Shown here one piece after another: positions 53,197 through 62,754 of a DNA stretch of 64,000 nt. The notes beneath the pieces are model-generated. The model made no database searches. It was given only the letters and a program-made list of their open reading frames with translations, and had not been told where the DNA came from. The stretch's first letter is position 1; each line of letters opens with the position of its first letter. The translations under genes were made by a program, and so were the position numbers. Source of the stretch: Bacteroidota bacterium (GTDB lineage Bacteria > Bacteroidota > Bacteroidia > Bacteroidales > UBA4417); contig JACAAZ010000004.1 of NCBI GenBank assembly GCA_013376995.1, positions 62,001 through 126,000 on the forward strand, read 5' to 3'.

Positions 53197-54891
53197 TTAG
53201 GATTTTTTACCCTTATCCTGTATAGTAGGTTTTTTGACACTTCCATCAAGGATTCCGGTAAAAGTAGAAGCATCATTAATGAGGTATATTGATTTAGATA
53301 TCTCCCGGTCGGTTGATAAAGAGGTTACTATCCTTCCCTTCTGATAATAATACCTGCTTACAATTTCAGAAGTCAGCAATTCCTTTATCTCATCCTTGTT
53401 TTCCTGTAGATCCTTTGCTTTATGATCCTGGACATTAGCCTTAATGCTCTCAAAATTTGCTTTTACATCATCCCAGCATCCTTCTGCTTCACATGCTTTT
53501 TTCAGTTTATTCAATTCAGATTCAGCAGCAGTAGTAAATTCAAAATCCTTCGTCTTGATAAAAGAGACGAAATCATCGTAATCATTGTCTGACAAGGCGA
53601 ATTTATCTGCAGTTGCTATAGCAGGGTGCTCACGTGAATATTTGGTTGCATAGTCAAAGATAAAGTACTTGGTTGCCAGGTTAAAGGCTATAGAACTGTA
53701 TCTGAGCGAATCAGTTTCAACGTCTGGCAAAATACCTTTCCCGTCATAAACAGTCCTTCCACCATGTGTTTTGAATGCGTTTATCAGTGAATCAGGAACA
53801 TGTTCTGCTTTACCGCTTGCATCATGATGTGAATAATCGATTGCCTGTATACACCTTCCACTGGGAATGTAGTATTTGGCAACGGTGATCTTCACTTGAG
53901 TGTTATAGGATAAAGGATAAACATTTTGAACCAGGCCTTTGCCAAAGGTGCGGTGTCCAACAATTACTGCCCGGTCAAGATCCTGTAGAGCTCCCGCAAC
54001 AATCTCAGATGCAGATGCACTGGATCCATTTACAAGAACAATCAGTGGAATGGAGTCATCAAGTGGTTCATCTGTAGTCTTATAGGTCTTATTCTTGTCT
54101 AGTTGCTTGCCTTTGGTACTTACAACAGTTTCACCTTTATTGACAAAAAGATTTACCAGGCTTACAGCTTCATTGAGGAGGCCTCCACCATTATCCCGTA
54201 GGTCAAGCACAAGGCCTCCAAGTTTATTTTTTTGCTTAAGATCCAATAGTGCTTTCTTCACATCGGAAGCACAATTTTGTGTAAAACTTGTAAGTTTGAT
54301 ATACCCAACTTTGTCATTAAGCATCCCGTAATACGGGACCGATTCAACAGTAATTTTTTCCCGGTTGATGTCAAATTCAAGTGGCTTTGGTTCTCCGTCT
54401 CTTTCGATGGACAGTTTAACGGATGTGCCTGGTTGTCCTTTGAGAATCGTGCTGATGTCATCAACGGATTTGCCGGCTGTCGGTTTATCATTAATTTTTA
54501 GGATCCTGTCTCCTGCTTTGAGGCCAAATTTTTGAGCAGGTGATTTCTCATATGGCTCTGAGATAACAATATAATCCCCTTGTTTATGGATAAGGGATCC
54601 AATGCCACCATATTCACCGGTTGTCATAAACCTGTAGTCCTCAATCTCAGCTTCCGGAATATAATTAGTATAGGGGTCAAGTGATTCGAGCATTGCATCA
54701 ATGCCAGTCTTAACTATCTCTGAAGGATTAAGCTCGTCGACGTAATTGCTGTTCAATTCTCTGTATAAGGTAGCAAAAATGTCAAGGTTTTTTGATATTT
54801 CGAAGTTTTGGGAGTTTTGGGCTTTAAGCAAAAAGCTGGAAAAAACAACCAGGAGAATGGTAAAGATCAGTTTGTTTTGAAGTGGTTTCAT
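53197..54891 (-). CDS. S41-family C-terminal processing protease
   Basis: The 564-aa protein has a signal peptide (residues 1-24), a PDZ domain (about 90-170, YGGIGSLIHKQGDYIVISEP) and a tail-specific protease domain. The catalytic Ser is in GSSASASEIVAGALQD, and the catalytic Lys is in RTFGKGLVQ. A C-terminal extension of about 160 residues is typical of the Bacteroidota form. It degrades or trims periplasmic proteins. It lies with O-antigen ligase and yidD in a minus-strand run. Confidence 0.93.
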   Translation of the reverse strand: MKPLQNKLIFTILLVVFSSFLLKAQNSQNFEISKNLDIFATLYRELNSNYVDELNPSEIVKTGIDAMLESLDPYTNYIPEAEIEDYRFMTTGEYGGIGSLIHKQGDYIVISEPYEKSPAQKFGLKAGDRILKINDKPTAGKSVDDISTILKGQPGTSVKLSIERDGEPKPLEFDINREKITVESVPYYGMLNDKVGYIKLTSFTQNCASDVKKALLDLKQKNKLGGLVLDLRDNGGGLLNEAVSLVNLFVNKGETVVSTKGKQLDKNKTYKTTDEPLDDSIPLIVLVNGSSASASEIVAGALQDLDRAVIVGHRTFGKGLVQNVYPLSYNTQVKITVAKYYIPSGRCIQAIDYSHHDASGKAEHVPDSLINAFKTHGGRTVYDGKGILPDVETDSLRYSSIAFNLATKYFIFDYATKYSREHPAIATADKFALSDNDYDDFVSFIKTKDFEFTTAAESELNKLKKACEAEGCWDDVKANFESIKANVQDHKAKDLQENKDEIKELLTSEIVSRYYYQKGRIVTSLSTDREISKSIYLINDASTFTGILDGSVKKPTIQDKGKKS

Positions 54892-54937
54892 AGTGGGTTT
54901 ATTAGAAGAATCACTTTTTTATTTTGAATAAATGTAA

Positions 54938-55159
54938 TCATGGGACTGGGTCGTATCCACTTCCACCCCAAGGGTTACACGATGCAATTCGTTTTATTGT
55001 CAACCATCCGCCTTTGAAAGGTCCATGCTTTGTAATTGCTTCAATCCCGTATGCAGAGCAGCTTGGAGTATACCTGCATGAAGGTGGGAGATATGGAGAA
55101 ATGGCATATTGGTATACGCGAATAAGCATTACCATAAATTTGCTAACCAACTTCTTCAT
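54938..55159 (-). CDS. yidD: Membrane protein insertion efficiency factor YidD
   Basis: The 73-aa protein matches YidD, which helps insertion of inner-membrane proteins with YidC. The signature is [20 protein letters not shown], then [20 protein letters not shown]. It lies 66 bp from rnpA, the usual neighbour, in the conserved rnpA-yidD arrangement. Confidence 0.95.
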   Translation of the reverse strand: MKKLVSKFMVMLIRVYQYAISPYLPPSCRYTPSCSAYGIEAITKHGPFKGGWLTIKRIASCNPWGGSGYDPVP

Positions 55160-55225
55160 ATTTTAGTATCAAGTCAAATATGCCTCAATTTCAATGCGCT
55201 AACGTTAAACGTTACGAAATACTAT

Positions 55226-55630
55226 TTATTTTTCCAGGAATGCTCCTGATTTCAGGAGTTGAAGTATAAGTAACTCTATTGTGCTGTCAATTGTTTTAAA
55301 ATCAGTCATTTTCTTTCCTGTAAAAAGCAAAGCCATTGAGTAATATGTATTGGGTTTACAGGAATCTAACAATAGAATTTTCCTCTTCCTGTAAGATTCT
55401 CTAAGAAGTCGCTTCATCCTGTTACGGTCGGTTGCATGACGAATATTTCTCTTAGGAACCGATATTAGTACTTCAATATTTGAAAGACCTGTAACTTCAG
55501 AAGTATTGATCTGAATCTTAACCGGGCTGATAAAGAAGGATTTACCTGAAATAAATAATTCTTCTATCGCTTTTCTGCTACAGAGCCTTTCTTTCTTTTT
55601 AAAAGTTTGCGTGGAAAGAGATTGTTCCAT
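55226..55630 (-). CDS. rnpA: Ribonuclease P protein component
   Basis: RnpA is the protein subunit of RNase P, which matures the 5' end of tRNA. The RNR motif is in RHATDRNRMKRLLRESYR, and the start FKKKERLCSRKAIEELF is typical. At 134 aa it is slightly longer than the usual 110-125. The RNA component rnpB is not in the window. rnpA has its own promoter box and begins the rnpA-yidD unit. Confidence 0.94.
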   Translation of the reverse strand: MEQSLSTQTFKKKERLCSRKAIEELFISGKSFFISPVKIQINTSEVTGLSNIEVLISVPKRNIRHATDRNRMKRLLRESYRKRKILLLDSCKPNTYYSMALLFTGKKMTDFKTIDSTIELLILQLLKSGAFLEK

Positions 55631-55645
55631 AAATCACTTCAGCTG

Positions 55646-55653
55646 CAAAGGTA
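55646..55653 (-). promoter_or_regulatory. TAnnTTTG box for rnpA
   Basis: TACCTTTG on the minus strand ends 15 nt before the rnpA ATG. It lies in the 129-bp spacer after hemD. Confidence 0.5.
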
Positions 55654-55759
55654 ATAAACAATGTAATCCCATATAGAAGGATGAAATGGACAGCGTAGGA
55701 ATCCTCCATCGTATTCCTGCTCTGGAGATATTGGGAAGTACCAGGGAGAAATAATAATT

Positions 55760-56509
55760 CTATTTCTTGTTGTTTTTTGAAAGGAATTGCTCAATCGCCA
55801 TTGCCATGGATGGAGCTATAGCAGTCGGAGCCGGGACATTGACCACAAGGCCGGCATCTGTTGCAGCTTGAGCAGTTGTACTGCCAAATGCACCAATAAG
55901 TCTTTCCTCTTGTTTGAAATCAGGCCAGTTGTAAAAAAGCGATCTGATTCCCTGGGGACTGAAAAATACAATCATATCAAATGAACAGATGTCAAAAATG
56001 TCTTTCATCTCCGCAGGTAAAGTTCTGTACATCACAGCTTCACGATACTGAACTTTAATGGATTCGAACATCAGTGGCAATTCCTTATTGTGACTGTCAG
56101 AGCATGGAATGAGGAAATTTTCAGTCTTATGTTTCTTAACCGTATCAAGCATCTGAGCAAGGTCAGGAGCATGAAAAATCTTACGCTTGCGGTATTGAAC
56201 ATATTTCTGAAGATAAAAAGCAATAGATTCTGACATGCAGAAATACTTCATGGTTTCAGGCACCTCTACTCTTACCTCTTTCGCTAATCGAAAGAAATGA
56301 TCAACAGCATGTTTGCTGTTAAAAACAACTGCTGAGTATTCGTTAATGTAGATTCGTTCATCCCTGAACTCCCTGGTGGTTATTCCTTCAATTCTAAAGA
56401 ACTTATGAAATTCAATATGTACACCGAACTTTTTGATAATATCACCATATGGAGATTTTTCAATCTCGGCAGGTACGGGTTGAGAGAGTAGTATGTTCTT
56501 GATTTTCAA
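55760..56509 (-). CDS. hemD: Uroporphyrinogen-III synthase
   Basis: HemD cyclises hydroxymethylbilane in haem biosynthesis. The 249-aa protein has the two-domain pattern of the family (LLSQPVPAEIEKSPYGDIIK; YSAVVFNSKHAVDHFF; DMIVFFSPQGIRSLF; GAFGSTTAQAATDAGL). The start is TTG at 56509; no ATG or GTG fits in frame before the conserved N-terminus. Sequence identity is low in this family, but the SPQGI and GSTTAQAA motifs are convincing. It lies after DUF4271 and before rnpA. Confidence 0.87.
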   Translation of the reverse strand: MKIKNILLSQPVPAEIEKSPYGDIIKKFGVHIEFHKFFRIEGITTREFRDERIYINEYSAVVFNSKHAVDHFFRLAKEVRVEVPETMKYFCMSESIAFYLQKYVQYRKRKIFHAPDLAQMLDTVKKHKTENFLIPCSDSHNKELPLMFESIKVQYREAVMYRTLPAEMKDIFDICSFDMIVFFSPQGIRSLFYNWPDFKQEERLIGAFGSTTAQAATDAGLVVNVPAPTAIAPSMAMAIEQFLSKNNKK

Positions 56510-56558
56510 CGCTTTCGGATTTATACATTACAACATTATGAGCATCAAAAACAGGCTT

Positions 56559-57446
56559 TCAAATCTGCCTGATGAATTTTATGAGCAAGACTAATGGTAA
56601 AATTTCCAGAGTGCAAAGGTATAAAATTAAATAGAATACAGGAAACTTTGAATTGGAAAATCCGATTAAAGTACCTCTTAAGAATCTGTAAAACAATAAA
56701 ATAGAAGCTATTCCAGCTGCAATCCAAAGAAAAGGGGTAACCTGGAAAAAAAGCGAAAATAGTATGACCGGAAAGACACTTATTCCTATTGTATGGTTGA
56801 AGATCAACGTATTCAGACGGTATGCATGTGATTCCTCCCTGGTTTTGAAGATGATTCCGGTTGCCTGGATCAATGTGGTCTTTACAGCAATGTAAACTAT
56901 CAATCCAATGAAAATGAATACAAATAATAAGAAATTTGAGTAGGGGAATATTCCTTTTCCAAAATAAATGGAAAATTGGTATATCAGGAAAGAAAGTGAA
57001 GTCAAATAAATAAATCCTAATCCAAGAGTGATTCTCTCATTGTAAAGATTGCCCTCTCGTTCCAGCTGATTCACATAATAAGGTAAAGCAACAGATCTGA
57101 AAATCTGCCTTAAACGTTTCGAATAATTTGTTTGGATCCAGGCTATCAATAGTAGACAAACTGTAATCAGGATTACGCTCCAGTCATTTGACTCTTTGTA
57201 GATATGCTTGGGTGCAGAATACGTGTGCGACAAGGAATGCCCTTGAAAAATAGATGGCCCCGGATTACTTCCGATATGCTTTGCTACAGGCGTCAGGTAA
57301 TCGTAAATACTGAAATTATAATACTTCTTCAGTGAGTCATTTCCAACATGTTGCGATTGGTTGGTGTAGGGTACATTATAACCAAAAAAACCTGTCGTAT
57401 CATTCAAATAGGGAATGACTTTATATCTTGGCAGGTGGTTACTCAT
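56559..57446 (-). CDS. DUF4271-domain membrane protein
   Basis: The 295-aa protein has a soluble N-terminal part of about 85 residues (SNHLPRYKVIPYLND, HTYSAPKHIYK) and about seven membrane segments after it. It matches DUF4271, a Bacteroidota family of unknown function. The order DUF4271-hemD-rnpA-yidD-S41 is one I recall as common in Bacteroidales. It has its own promoter and is divergent from the hydroxyacyl-CoA dehydrogenase gene. Confidence 0.85.
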   Translation of the reverse strand: MSNHLPRYKVIPYLNDTTGFFGYNVPYTNQSQHVGNDSLKKYYNFSIYDYLTPVAKHIGSNPGPSIFQGHSLSHTYSAPKHIYKESNDWSVILITVCLLLIAWIQTNYSKRLRQIFRSVALPYYVNQLEREGNLYNERITLGLGFIYLTSLSFLIYQFSIYFGKGIFPYSNFLLFVFIFIGLIVYIAVKTTLIQATGIIFKTREESHAYRLNTLIFNHTIGISVFPVILFSLFFQVTPFLWIAAGIASILLFYRFLRGTLIGFSNSKFPVFYLILYLCTLEILPLVLLIKFIRQI

Positions 57447-57466
57447 CTTATAGTATTAAAGAAACG

Positions 57467-57474
57467 CAAAATTA
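57467..57474 (-). promoter_or_regulatory. TAnnTTTG box for the DUF4271-hemD genes
   Basis: TAATTTTG on the minus strand ends 20 nt before the ATG at 57446. Confidence 0.5.
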
Positions 57475-57585
57475 CTAAAATCCCTCCACTAAATGCTGGT
57501 TGCTATGCCCTGAGTAATTATGTAGATTCAAGCGGATTTTCAAAATTATATTCTCGCTAATTATGTTTTACGCTTGAATATATTC

Positions 57586-57593
57586 TACCTTTG
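57586..57593 (+). promoter_or_regulatory. TAnnTTTG box for the dehydrogenase-ackA unit
   Basis: TACCTTTG ends 93 nt before the ATG at 57687, giving a leader of about 87 nt. No clear -33 element. Confidence 0.45.
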
Positions 57594-57686
57594 CACTCGA
57601 ATTTAAATTAAAGTAGTTAATATATTGAAATTCAGATATAAAGGATAGTTTTTACGAAAGAAAGCGTCTAAATAAACTCTAAACAA

Positions 57687-58661
57687 ATGACTGAAATAAT
57701 TGCAAAACTGGAAGATTTTAATTTGGGAAAAGAAGCCAAATCAAGTGGCGCTCTTCAAAAGATTGGAATCATCGGATGTGGCTCTATGGGTCAGGAAATT
57801 GCCAAGACAATTAGTCAACACGGATTTGATGTTGTGATTATTGACCTGGATGATCAAAAGGTGAATGATGGGCTGGCTGGGATAACCAGGTTAATTGATG
57901 ATGAGATCAGGCGATGGGGGATGACTCAAAGTGAAAAGAGGTTGATCCTGTCCAGGATTAAGGGTTCGGTTGACTACGCCGCTCTTGCTGATTGTGATAT
58001 TGTCCTTGAAGCTATCAATTCAAGAAAACCTGGCACAAGTTTGGAATTGCGAAAAGAGATATTTCGTAAGGCAGAGGCTGTCGTTCGCCGTGATACCATT
58101 ATTACCTCCAATACTGCAACATTAATGATCTCCGATCTGTCATCTGGTTTGCAGTTCCCTGACCGTGCAGTTGGTCTGCATTTTTTGGCTCCAACTGATA
58201 AGGTGAAAGTTCTTGAAGTCGTCAGGTCTGCCAAAACTTCGGATGAAGCATATGAAATGGCTTGCAGATTTGTTAAAATGCTTGAAAAGAAGCCAATCCG
58301 TTTGATGGAATCTCCAGGTAACCTTAGCACCCGCATGATCATTGTTGTTATCAATGAAGCCTGCGAAATGCTGATGGAAGGAATAGCTTCTGTTCATGAT
58401 ATAGATGAACTGATGAAAACCAGCCTGGGCCACCAATTTGGGCCTTTTGAACTTGCAGATAGGATTGGTTTGGATAAACTCCAGAAATGGATGGATAATC
58501 TTTTTGCCGAATTTGGAGAGCATAATTACAAAGCATCTCCAATCATTAAAAGATTGGTTCGTGCAAATTATCTTGGCAAAGCATCAGGACAGGGTTTCTA
58601 TAAATATGATGCCAACGGCAGAATATATGGAGATACAGTCACATGTCCGGAATTCAAATAA
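57687..58661 (+). CDS. 3-hydroxyacyl-CoA dehydrogenase family protein
   Basis: The enzyme oxidises or reduces 3-hydroxyacyl-CoA with NAD(H), most likely 3-hydroxybutyryl-CoA. The Rossmann motif is IGIIGCGSMGQEIAKTIS, with LDL-type acidic residue IIDLDDQK after beta-2. The C-terminal helical domain has ESPGNLSTRMIIVVINEACE and LGHQFGPFELADRIGLDKL. An extra 25 residues precede the Rossmann fold. At 324 aa it is of single-function size. The acetate kinase gene starts 23 bp downstream, so both are probably one transcript, linking acyl-CoA fermentation to acetate formation. Confidence 0.88.
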   Translation: MTEIIAKLEDFNLGKEAKSSGALQKIGIIGCGSMGQEIAKTISQHGFDVVIIDLDDQKVNDGLAGITRLIDDEIRRWGMTQSEKRLILSRIKGSVDYAALADCDIVLEAINSRKPGTSLELRKEIFRKAEAVVRRDTIITSNTATLMISDLSSGLQFPDRAVGLHFLAPTDKVKVLEVVRSAKTSDEAYEMACRFVKMLEKKPIRLMESPGNLSTRMIIVVINEACEMLMEGIASVHDIDELMKTSLGHQFGPFELADRIGLDKLQKWMDNLFAEFGEHNYKASPIIKRLVRANYLGKASGQGFYKYDANGRIYGDTVTCPEFK

Positions 58662-58684
58662 TCAGGCTGAAAAAATTAATATTT

Positions 58685-59884
58685 ATGAAAGTAATTGTAC
58701 TTAACTGCGGAAGTTCTTCAATTAAATATCAACTCTTTGATATGCCTTCTGCTGAAGTTCTGGCTAAAGGGCTAGTAGATAAAATTGGACTGAAAGGCGC
58801 TTCCATTAAGCACACCAAATTAAATGGTGATGTTTTGAAATTGGAAGGTGAAATACTTGATCATCAAGCAGGTATTGAGCATGTCCTTGCTATACTTACT
58901 CACTCTGAGCACGGATCTTTAAAAAACCTGTCAGAATTGGGTGCTGTTGGTCACAGGGTGGTGCATGCCGGTGAAAAATATAACGGATCCGTTGCCATAA
59001 CTAACGAAGTTATTAAAGCCCTGGAAGAATGTGTCGATCTTGCACCTCTTCATAATCCACCTAATCTTGAAGGGATATACGCCATTACAAAGCTTTTGCC
59101 CGAAGTGCCTCAGGTTGGGGTGTTTGATACTGCATTTCACCAAACTATGCCGGAAAAGGCTTATCTCTATGGAATACCTTATTCATTGTATGAGAAATAC
59201 AAGGTTCGCAGGTATGGCTTCCATGGATCAAGTCATCGTTTTGTCTCTAAGCGGGCAGGTGAAATATTAGGCATGCCAATGGATGAACTCAAAATAATTA
59301 GTTGCCATCTTGGCAACGGAGCTTCAATTGCCGCTATCGATAAGGGTAAATCAGTTGATACCAGCATGGGTATGACTCCTGTGGAAGGTCTTGTTATGGG
59401 TACACGTTGTGGTGATGTAGATGCTGGAGCTGTGCTGTACATTGCAGATAAAGAAGAGACAAGTATACCGTTTACCAATACCCTGTTGAATAAGCACAGC
59501 GGAATGTTAGGCCTGTCAGGTGTATCTAGTGATATGCGTGATATCGAAACAGCAGCTGCCGAAGGTAACCATCGTGCGCAAGTTGCACTGGATATTTACC
59601 ATTATAGGATTAGGAAGTACATTGGAGCCTATGCTGCAGCTATGGGAGGAGCAGATTTGCTGATTTTTACGGGAGGCGTTGGCGAAAATGGATGGGAAAC
59701 AAGACAAGAGTGCTGCATGAACTTAGGGTTTATGGGCTTGGATTTTGATATCGAAAAAAATACCAAGCTTAGAGGAAAAGAAGCTATTATCTCGAAAGAT
59801 AATTCGAGAGTAAAAGTAATGGTAGTTCCTACCAATGAGGAGTTGGTAATTGCTCAGGACACCTTCGAAATTGTTACAACCTGA
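58685..59884 (+). CDS. ackA: Acetate kinase
   Basis: AckA makes ATP and acetate from acetyl phosphate. The family motifs are VIVLNCGSSSIKYQLFDM, GHRVVHAGEKY, LAPLHNPPNLEGI, FDTAFHQTMPEKAYLYGIPY and RYGFHGSSHRFVSKRA. At 399 aa it is complete. The ATG at 58685 is used; the frame runs 14 codons upstream into the preceding gene without a family match. Phosphotransacetylase is not nearby. A bidirectional terminator follows. Confidence 0.96.
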   Translation: MKVIVLNCGSSSIKYQLFDMPSAEVLAKGLVDKIGLKGASIKHTKLNGDVLKLEGEILDHQAGIEHVLAILTHSEHGSLKNLSELGAVGHRVVHAGEKYNGSVAITNEVIKALEECVDLAPLHNPPNLEGIYAITKLLPEVPQVGVFDTAFHQTMPEKAYLYGIPYSLYEKYKVRRYGFHGSSHRFVSKRAGEILGMPMDELKIISCHLGNGASIAAIDKGKSVDTSMGMTPVEGLVMGTRCGDVDAGAVLYIADKEETSIPFTNTLLNKHSGMLGLSGVSSDMRDIETAAAEGNHRAQVALDIYHYRIRKYIGAYAAAMGGADLLIFTGGVGENGWETRQECCMNLGFMGLDFDIEKNTKLRGKEAIISKDNSRVKVMVVPTNEELVIAQDTFEIVTT

Positions 59885-59894
59885 TAACTAAGTG

Positions 59895-59935
59895 AAAAAA
59901 AAGGCCGCCAGGTGAAAACTTGACGGCCTTTTTTT
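59895..59935. terminator. Bidirectional intrinsic terminator between ackA and yebC
   Basis: A poly-A run, stem GGCCG...CGGCC with inner pairs CAGGT/ACTTG, and a T7 run form a terminator that reads in both directions. It lies between the convergent ackA and yebC genes. Confidence 0.9.
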
Positions 59936-59952
59936 ATTGTATTGAGATGATA

Positions 59953-60696
59953 TTAATCCAATGACTCCATTAACTCATCTGTCATTTCCATATTATGGTA
60001 TACCGCTTGAATATCATCATCCTCCTCGAAAAATTCTATCAACCTCATTACTTTTTTAGAAGATTCAAGATCAAGTTTTGTTGTGTCTTTTGGAATGCGT
60101 TGTAATTTGGCGCTTTCAGGCTCAATACCCAATTCCTCCAGCTTTTTCATCATTGCTCCAAAATCTTCCATAGCAGTTGTAATCATAAAGAATCCGTCTT
60201 CCAGTTGAAGATCTTCTGCCCCTGCATCAATAACTTCCATTTCAAATTCATCCTGGTTCAGATTTCCCTGTGGAACAGTAAATATTCCTTTCCGGTCAAA
60301 GATGAAACTTAGTGAACCATTAGTCCCTAAGGTTCCACCATATTTGTTGAAATAGGATCTTACGTTGGAGATGGTTCGTTGGGTATTATCAGTAGTTGCT
60401 TCAATAAAAATTGCTATACCTCCGTTGGCATATCCTTCGTAGGTAGTTTCTGAATAGGAGGCTGAGTCCTTGTCAGATCCTTTGCTGATTGCCCGTTGGA
60501 TATTATCCTTAGGCATACTTGCTCCTTTTGCATTTGCAATTGCCAGGCGGAGCCTTGGGTTTCCATCTGGATCTGCGCCACTTTCTTTGACAGCAACAGT
60601 AATTTCCTTGATGATCTTTGAGAAGATTTTTGAACGCTTTGCATCCAGTGCTCCTTTTTTGCGCTTAATCGTAGACCATTTATTGTGACCTGACAT
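59953..60696 (-). CDS. yebC: YebC/PmpR-family regulator
   Basis: The 247-aa protein matches the YebC/PmpR family (MSGHNKWSTIKRKKGALDAK at the start, ANAKGASMPKDNIQRAISKG, GSLSFIFDRKG). Members regulate transcription or help translation of proline-rich stretches; the role here is unknown. The length is typical. It has its own promoter and ends at the shared terminator. Confidence 0.95.
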   Translation of the reverse strand: MSGHNKWSTIKRKKGALDAKRSKIFSKIIKEITVAVKESGADPDGNPRLRLAIANAKGASMPKDNIQRAISKGSDKDSASYSETTYEGYANGGIAIFIEATTDNTQRTISNVRSYFNKYGGTLGTNGSLSFIFDRKGIFTVPQGNLNQDEFEMEVIDAGAEDLQLEDGFFMITTAMEDFGAMMKKLEELGIEPESAKLQRIPKDTTKLDLESSKKVMRLIEFFEEDDDIQAVYHNMEMTDELMESLD

Positions 60697-60758
60697 AAAG
60701 GTGGTTTATTTGAATGATTTTTCTGCTATCAGTACTACAAGAAATCTAGTACTGTGGG

Positions 60759-60766
60759 CAAAGTTA
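60759..60766 (-). promoter_or_regulatory. TAnnTTTG box for yebC
   Basis: TAACTTTG on the minus strand ends 62 nt before the yebC ATG. Between them, AGTACT occurs twice in the leader (60731-60736 and 60749-60754). Confidence 0.45.
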
Positions 60767-60783
60767 AGATATTGCATGCAAAC

Positions 60784-60809
60784 AAAAAAACCGCTTCCAT
60801 TGGAAGCGG
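60784..60809 (-). terminator. Intrinsic terminator of the GIN-domain gene
   Basis: CCGCTTCC/GGAAGCGG forms an 8-bp stem with a 3-nt loop, followed on the minus strand by seven T. It lies 84 bp after the GIN-domain stop codon. Confidence 0.88.
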
Positions 60810-60892
60810 CTAACCAGACAAATACCACCAGATTAAGTACTTGTATTGATGTGATTGGAAGCTATATTCTATGATCAATAAGGCCTGTACAA

Positions 60893-62527
60893 TTATAAAT
60901 CTGTTAAATCTGTCAAGCAAATTCCTACTGAAAAAGGATAGAGTTCTGGCCCTTTGTTTTTCTGGAACATCGGAGTAAGTGAATAAGTTGCATAGACATT
61001 GATTACTCCCCAGCCTATTTTAGCAATTGCATCTAATTTAAAGGGATTCATGTAGAAATCACTGTGGTCCTTATCTTTTTGGCGACTTCCATCATTATAA
61101 ACATACTTGGCATGAGTTCCAATCCTCCAGCCACCAACTACTCCGGCACTAACATGCATACTATTTAGTTTTGAATAAGGGTTGGTCTGAAATTCCAGCA
61201 TTAATGGGAGTGTTAGGTATGTATTTACAAGCTTGCTCTTTTCAAAACTATAATTATTGGTATCCCTGCTCAGGTATAATTTATCTGATCCTTTTGTCAA
61301 TCGAACATCATTATCAAATCTGTAATTGTTCCATGACAATCCTAAACCGGTTACAAGGCCTAAATGATTCTTTATCAAATTGATATCCTGTTCAAAAAAG
61401 TTAAGATTTACATTTATTGACTTCTGATATTTTTGATCCAACAAGCTGTATTCACTTGCATAGTCAAAATCATTATTAGGTGTAAGAAATCCGTTAACTC
61501 CTAATTCCAATCCTTTCCAATGTCCATTGAACTTCTGCTTCTTATTATGTTTCAGTTTTACATCGCCGTCGTCATCAACTTCTATAGTGTTGTTTCCAAG
61601 TTTAACGGTTACAGAATCGTCTGTAACTACAACGATTTTGTTGTTTCTTAATTTGATTTCCACATTCCCATTGTCATCTGTTCTGGAGACAATGGTATCT
61701 TCCTCAGTTCCTTCGCTAGCATCTTTGTCTTCGTCAACGGAAACGGATTTTACTTTGTCCATACCATTGAAAGAAAATTGATATTCTCCTGCTTTCCCGA
61801 TTTTTTTCATATTTGAATTGTCAAAATATGTAATAGAGCCGGCCCCGGATAGATCAGCCTTTAGTTGTTTACGTGCCATCACTGATGCATTTCCAGCACC
61901 TGAAACTTCGGCATTTGTATTATCTGTTACGAATTCAACAGCTTTAAGGCTTCCAGCTCCGCTGACATTAGTCTTATGTTCTTTCGCTAAACCAATAATT
62001 TTCAGATTTGCTGCACCGCTGACTTCACTATTTACAATATCAGCCTCAATCTGGAGATGATTTTTGGAAGCACCACTTACTTCTGTATAAATAGATCTTG
62101 ACTTGAGTTCAAGGTTTATTTTAGCGGCACCGGATGAAATTATGCTTGTTTGATCTGTATTTATTGGAGTTGTGCCTTTCACTACAGCGGCTCCATTTGC
62201 TTCCAGTTTTGTAAGCTTGGTGATTGTAACATAGATATTCATCTTAGTGGCATTACGCACATTATCACAACTTAAGCTAAGCAGCCCATTACTGACTTTG
62301 GTATTAATCTTTTCCTGAAGATTCTCATCTGCTTCAACAGAAACTGATTGGGTTTCACCTTGAGATAAAAACAAGTTAATAGCGCACCCAACTTCAATAG
62401 CATCAAAAGCAGCAACCTGGCGATCCTGACGTGTTATGTTTCCATTGCCTTTTGATTGTGCATTCACACTAGCTGTGAAAGCGAGTAGAATAAGAGCTAC
62501 AATTAGAGAGTTTTTTAGCGTTTTCAT
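60893..62527 (-). CDS. GIN-domain protein fused to an outer-membrane beta-barrel
   Basis: After a signal peptide (MKTLKNSLIVALILLAFTAS...), residues 30-250 form a right-handed beta-helix-like GIN (DUF2807) domain. It has repeated TEVSGASKN, SEVSGAANL, TNVSGAGSL and AEVSGAGNA rungs. An acidic linker with DUF-like repeats (about 255-335, such as VTVKLGNNTIEVDDDGDVKL) follows. Residues 340-544 have the alternating pattern of a PorT/outer-membrane beta-barrel (LGLVTGLGLSWNNYRF, LPLMLEFQTNPYSKLN, VGICL at the end). GIN domains are of unknown function. Upstream is the anti-sigma-like gene, 228 bp away with its own terminator. Confidence 0.85.
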   Translation of the reverse strand: MKTLKNSLIVALILLAFTASVNAQSKGNGNITRQDRQVAAFDAIEVGCAINLFLSQGETQSVSVEADENLQEKINTKVSNGLLSLSCDNVRNATKMNIYVTITKLTKLEANGAAVVKGTTPINTDQTSIISSGAAKINLELKSRSIYTEVSGASKNHLQIEADIVNSEVSGAANLKIIGLAKEHKTNVSGAGSLKAVEFVTDNTNAEVSGAGNASVMARKQLKADLSGAGSITYFDNSNMKKIGKAGEYQFSFNGMDKVKSVSVDEDKDASEGTEEDTIVSRTDDNGNVEIKLRNNKIVVVTDDSVTVKLGNNTIEVDDDGDVKLKHNKKQKFNGHWKGLELGVNGFLTPNNDFDYASEYSLLDQKYQKSINVNLNFFEQDINLIKNHLGLVTGLGLSWNNYRFDNDVRLTKGSDKLYLSRDTNNYSFEKSKLVNTYLTLPLMLEFQTNPYSKLNSMHVSAGVVGGWRIGTHAKYVYNDGSRQKDKDHSDFYMNPFKLDAIAKIGWGVINVYATYSLTPMFQKNKGPELYPFSVGICLTDLTDL

Positions 62528-62700
62528 GGTTTGAATTTTTATTTTGTGTTGTTTGTTTCAAATTTCCGGGACTAGACGCGTTGAGGTTACCATTTGTTAC
62601 AGTTGACATTCAAATGAGTTGCAAAACATAAAAATAAATGTGATTTAGGATGCTAGAAGAGCCTTTAATCAATGACTATAGAATAATAGAAAGAAATATT

Positions 62701-62731
62701 AAAAACAAAACCGGGCCTTTGTTCCCGGTTT
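62701..62731 (-). terminator. Intrinsic terminator of the anti-sigma-like gene
   Basis: AAACCGGG/CCCGGTTT forms an 8-bp stem, followed on the minus strand by TTTTGTTTTT. It begins 24 bp after the stop codon at 62755, so the two minus-strand genes are probably separate transcripts. Confidence 0.85.
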
Positions 62732-62754
62732 ATTATTCAATTTGAGATTCCAGG

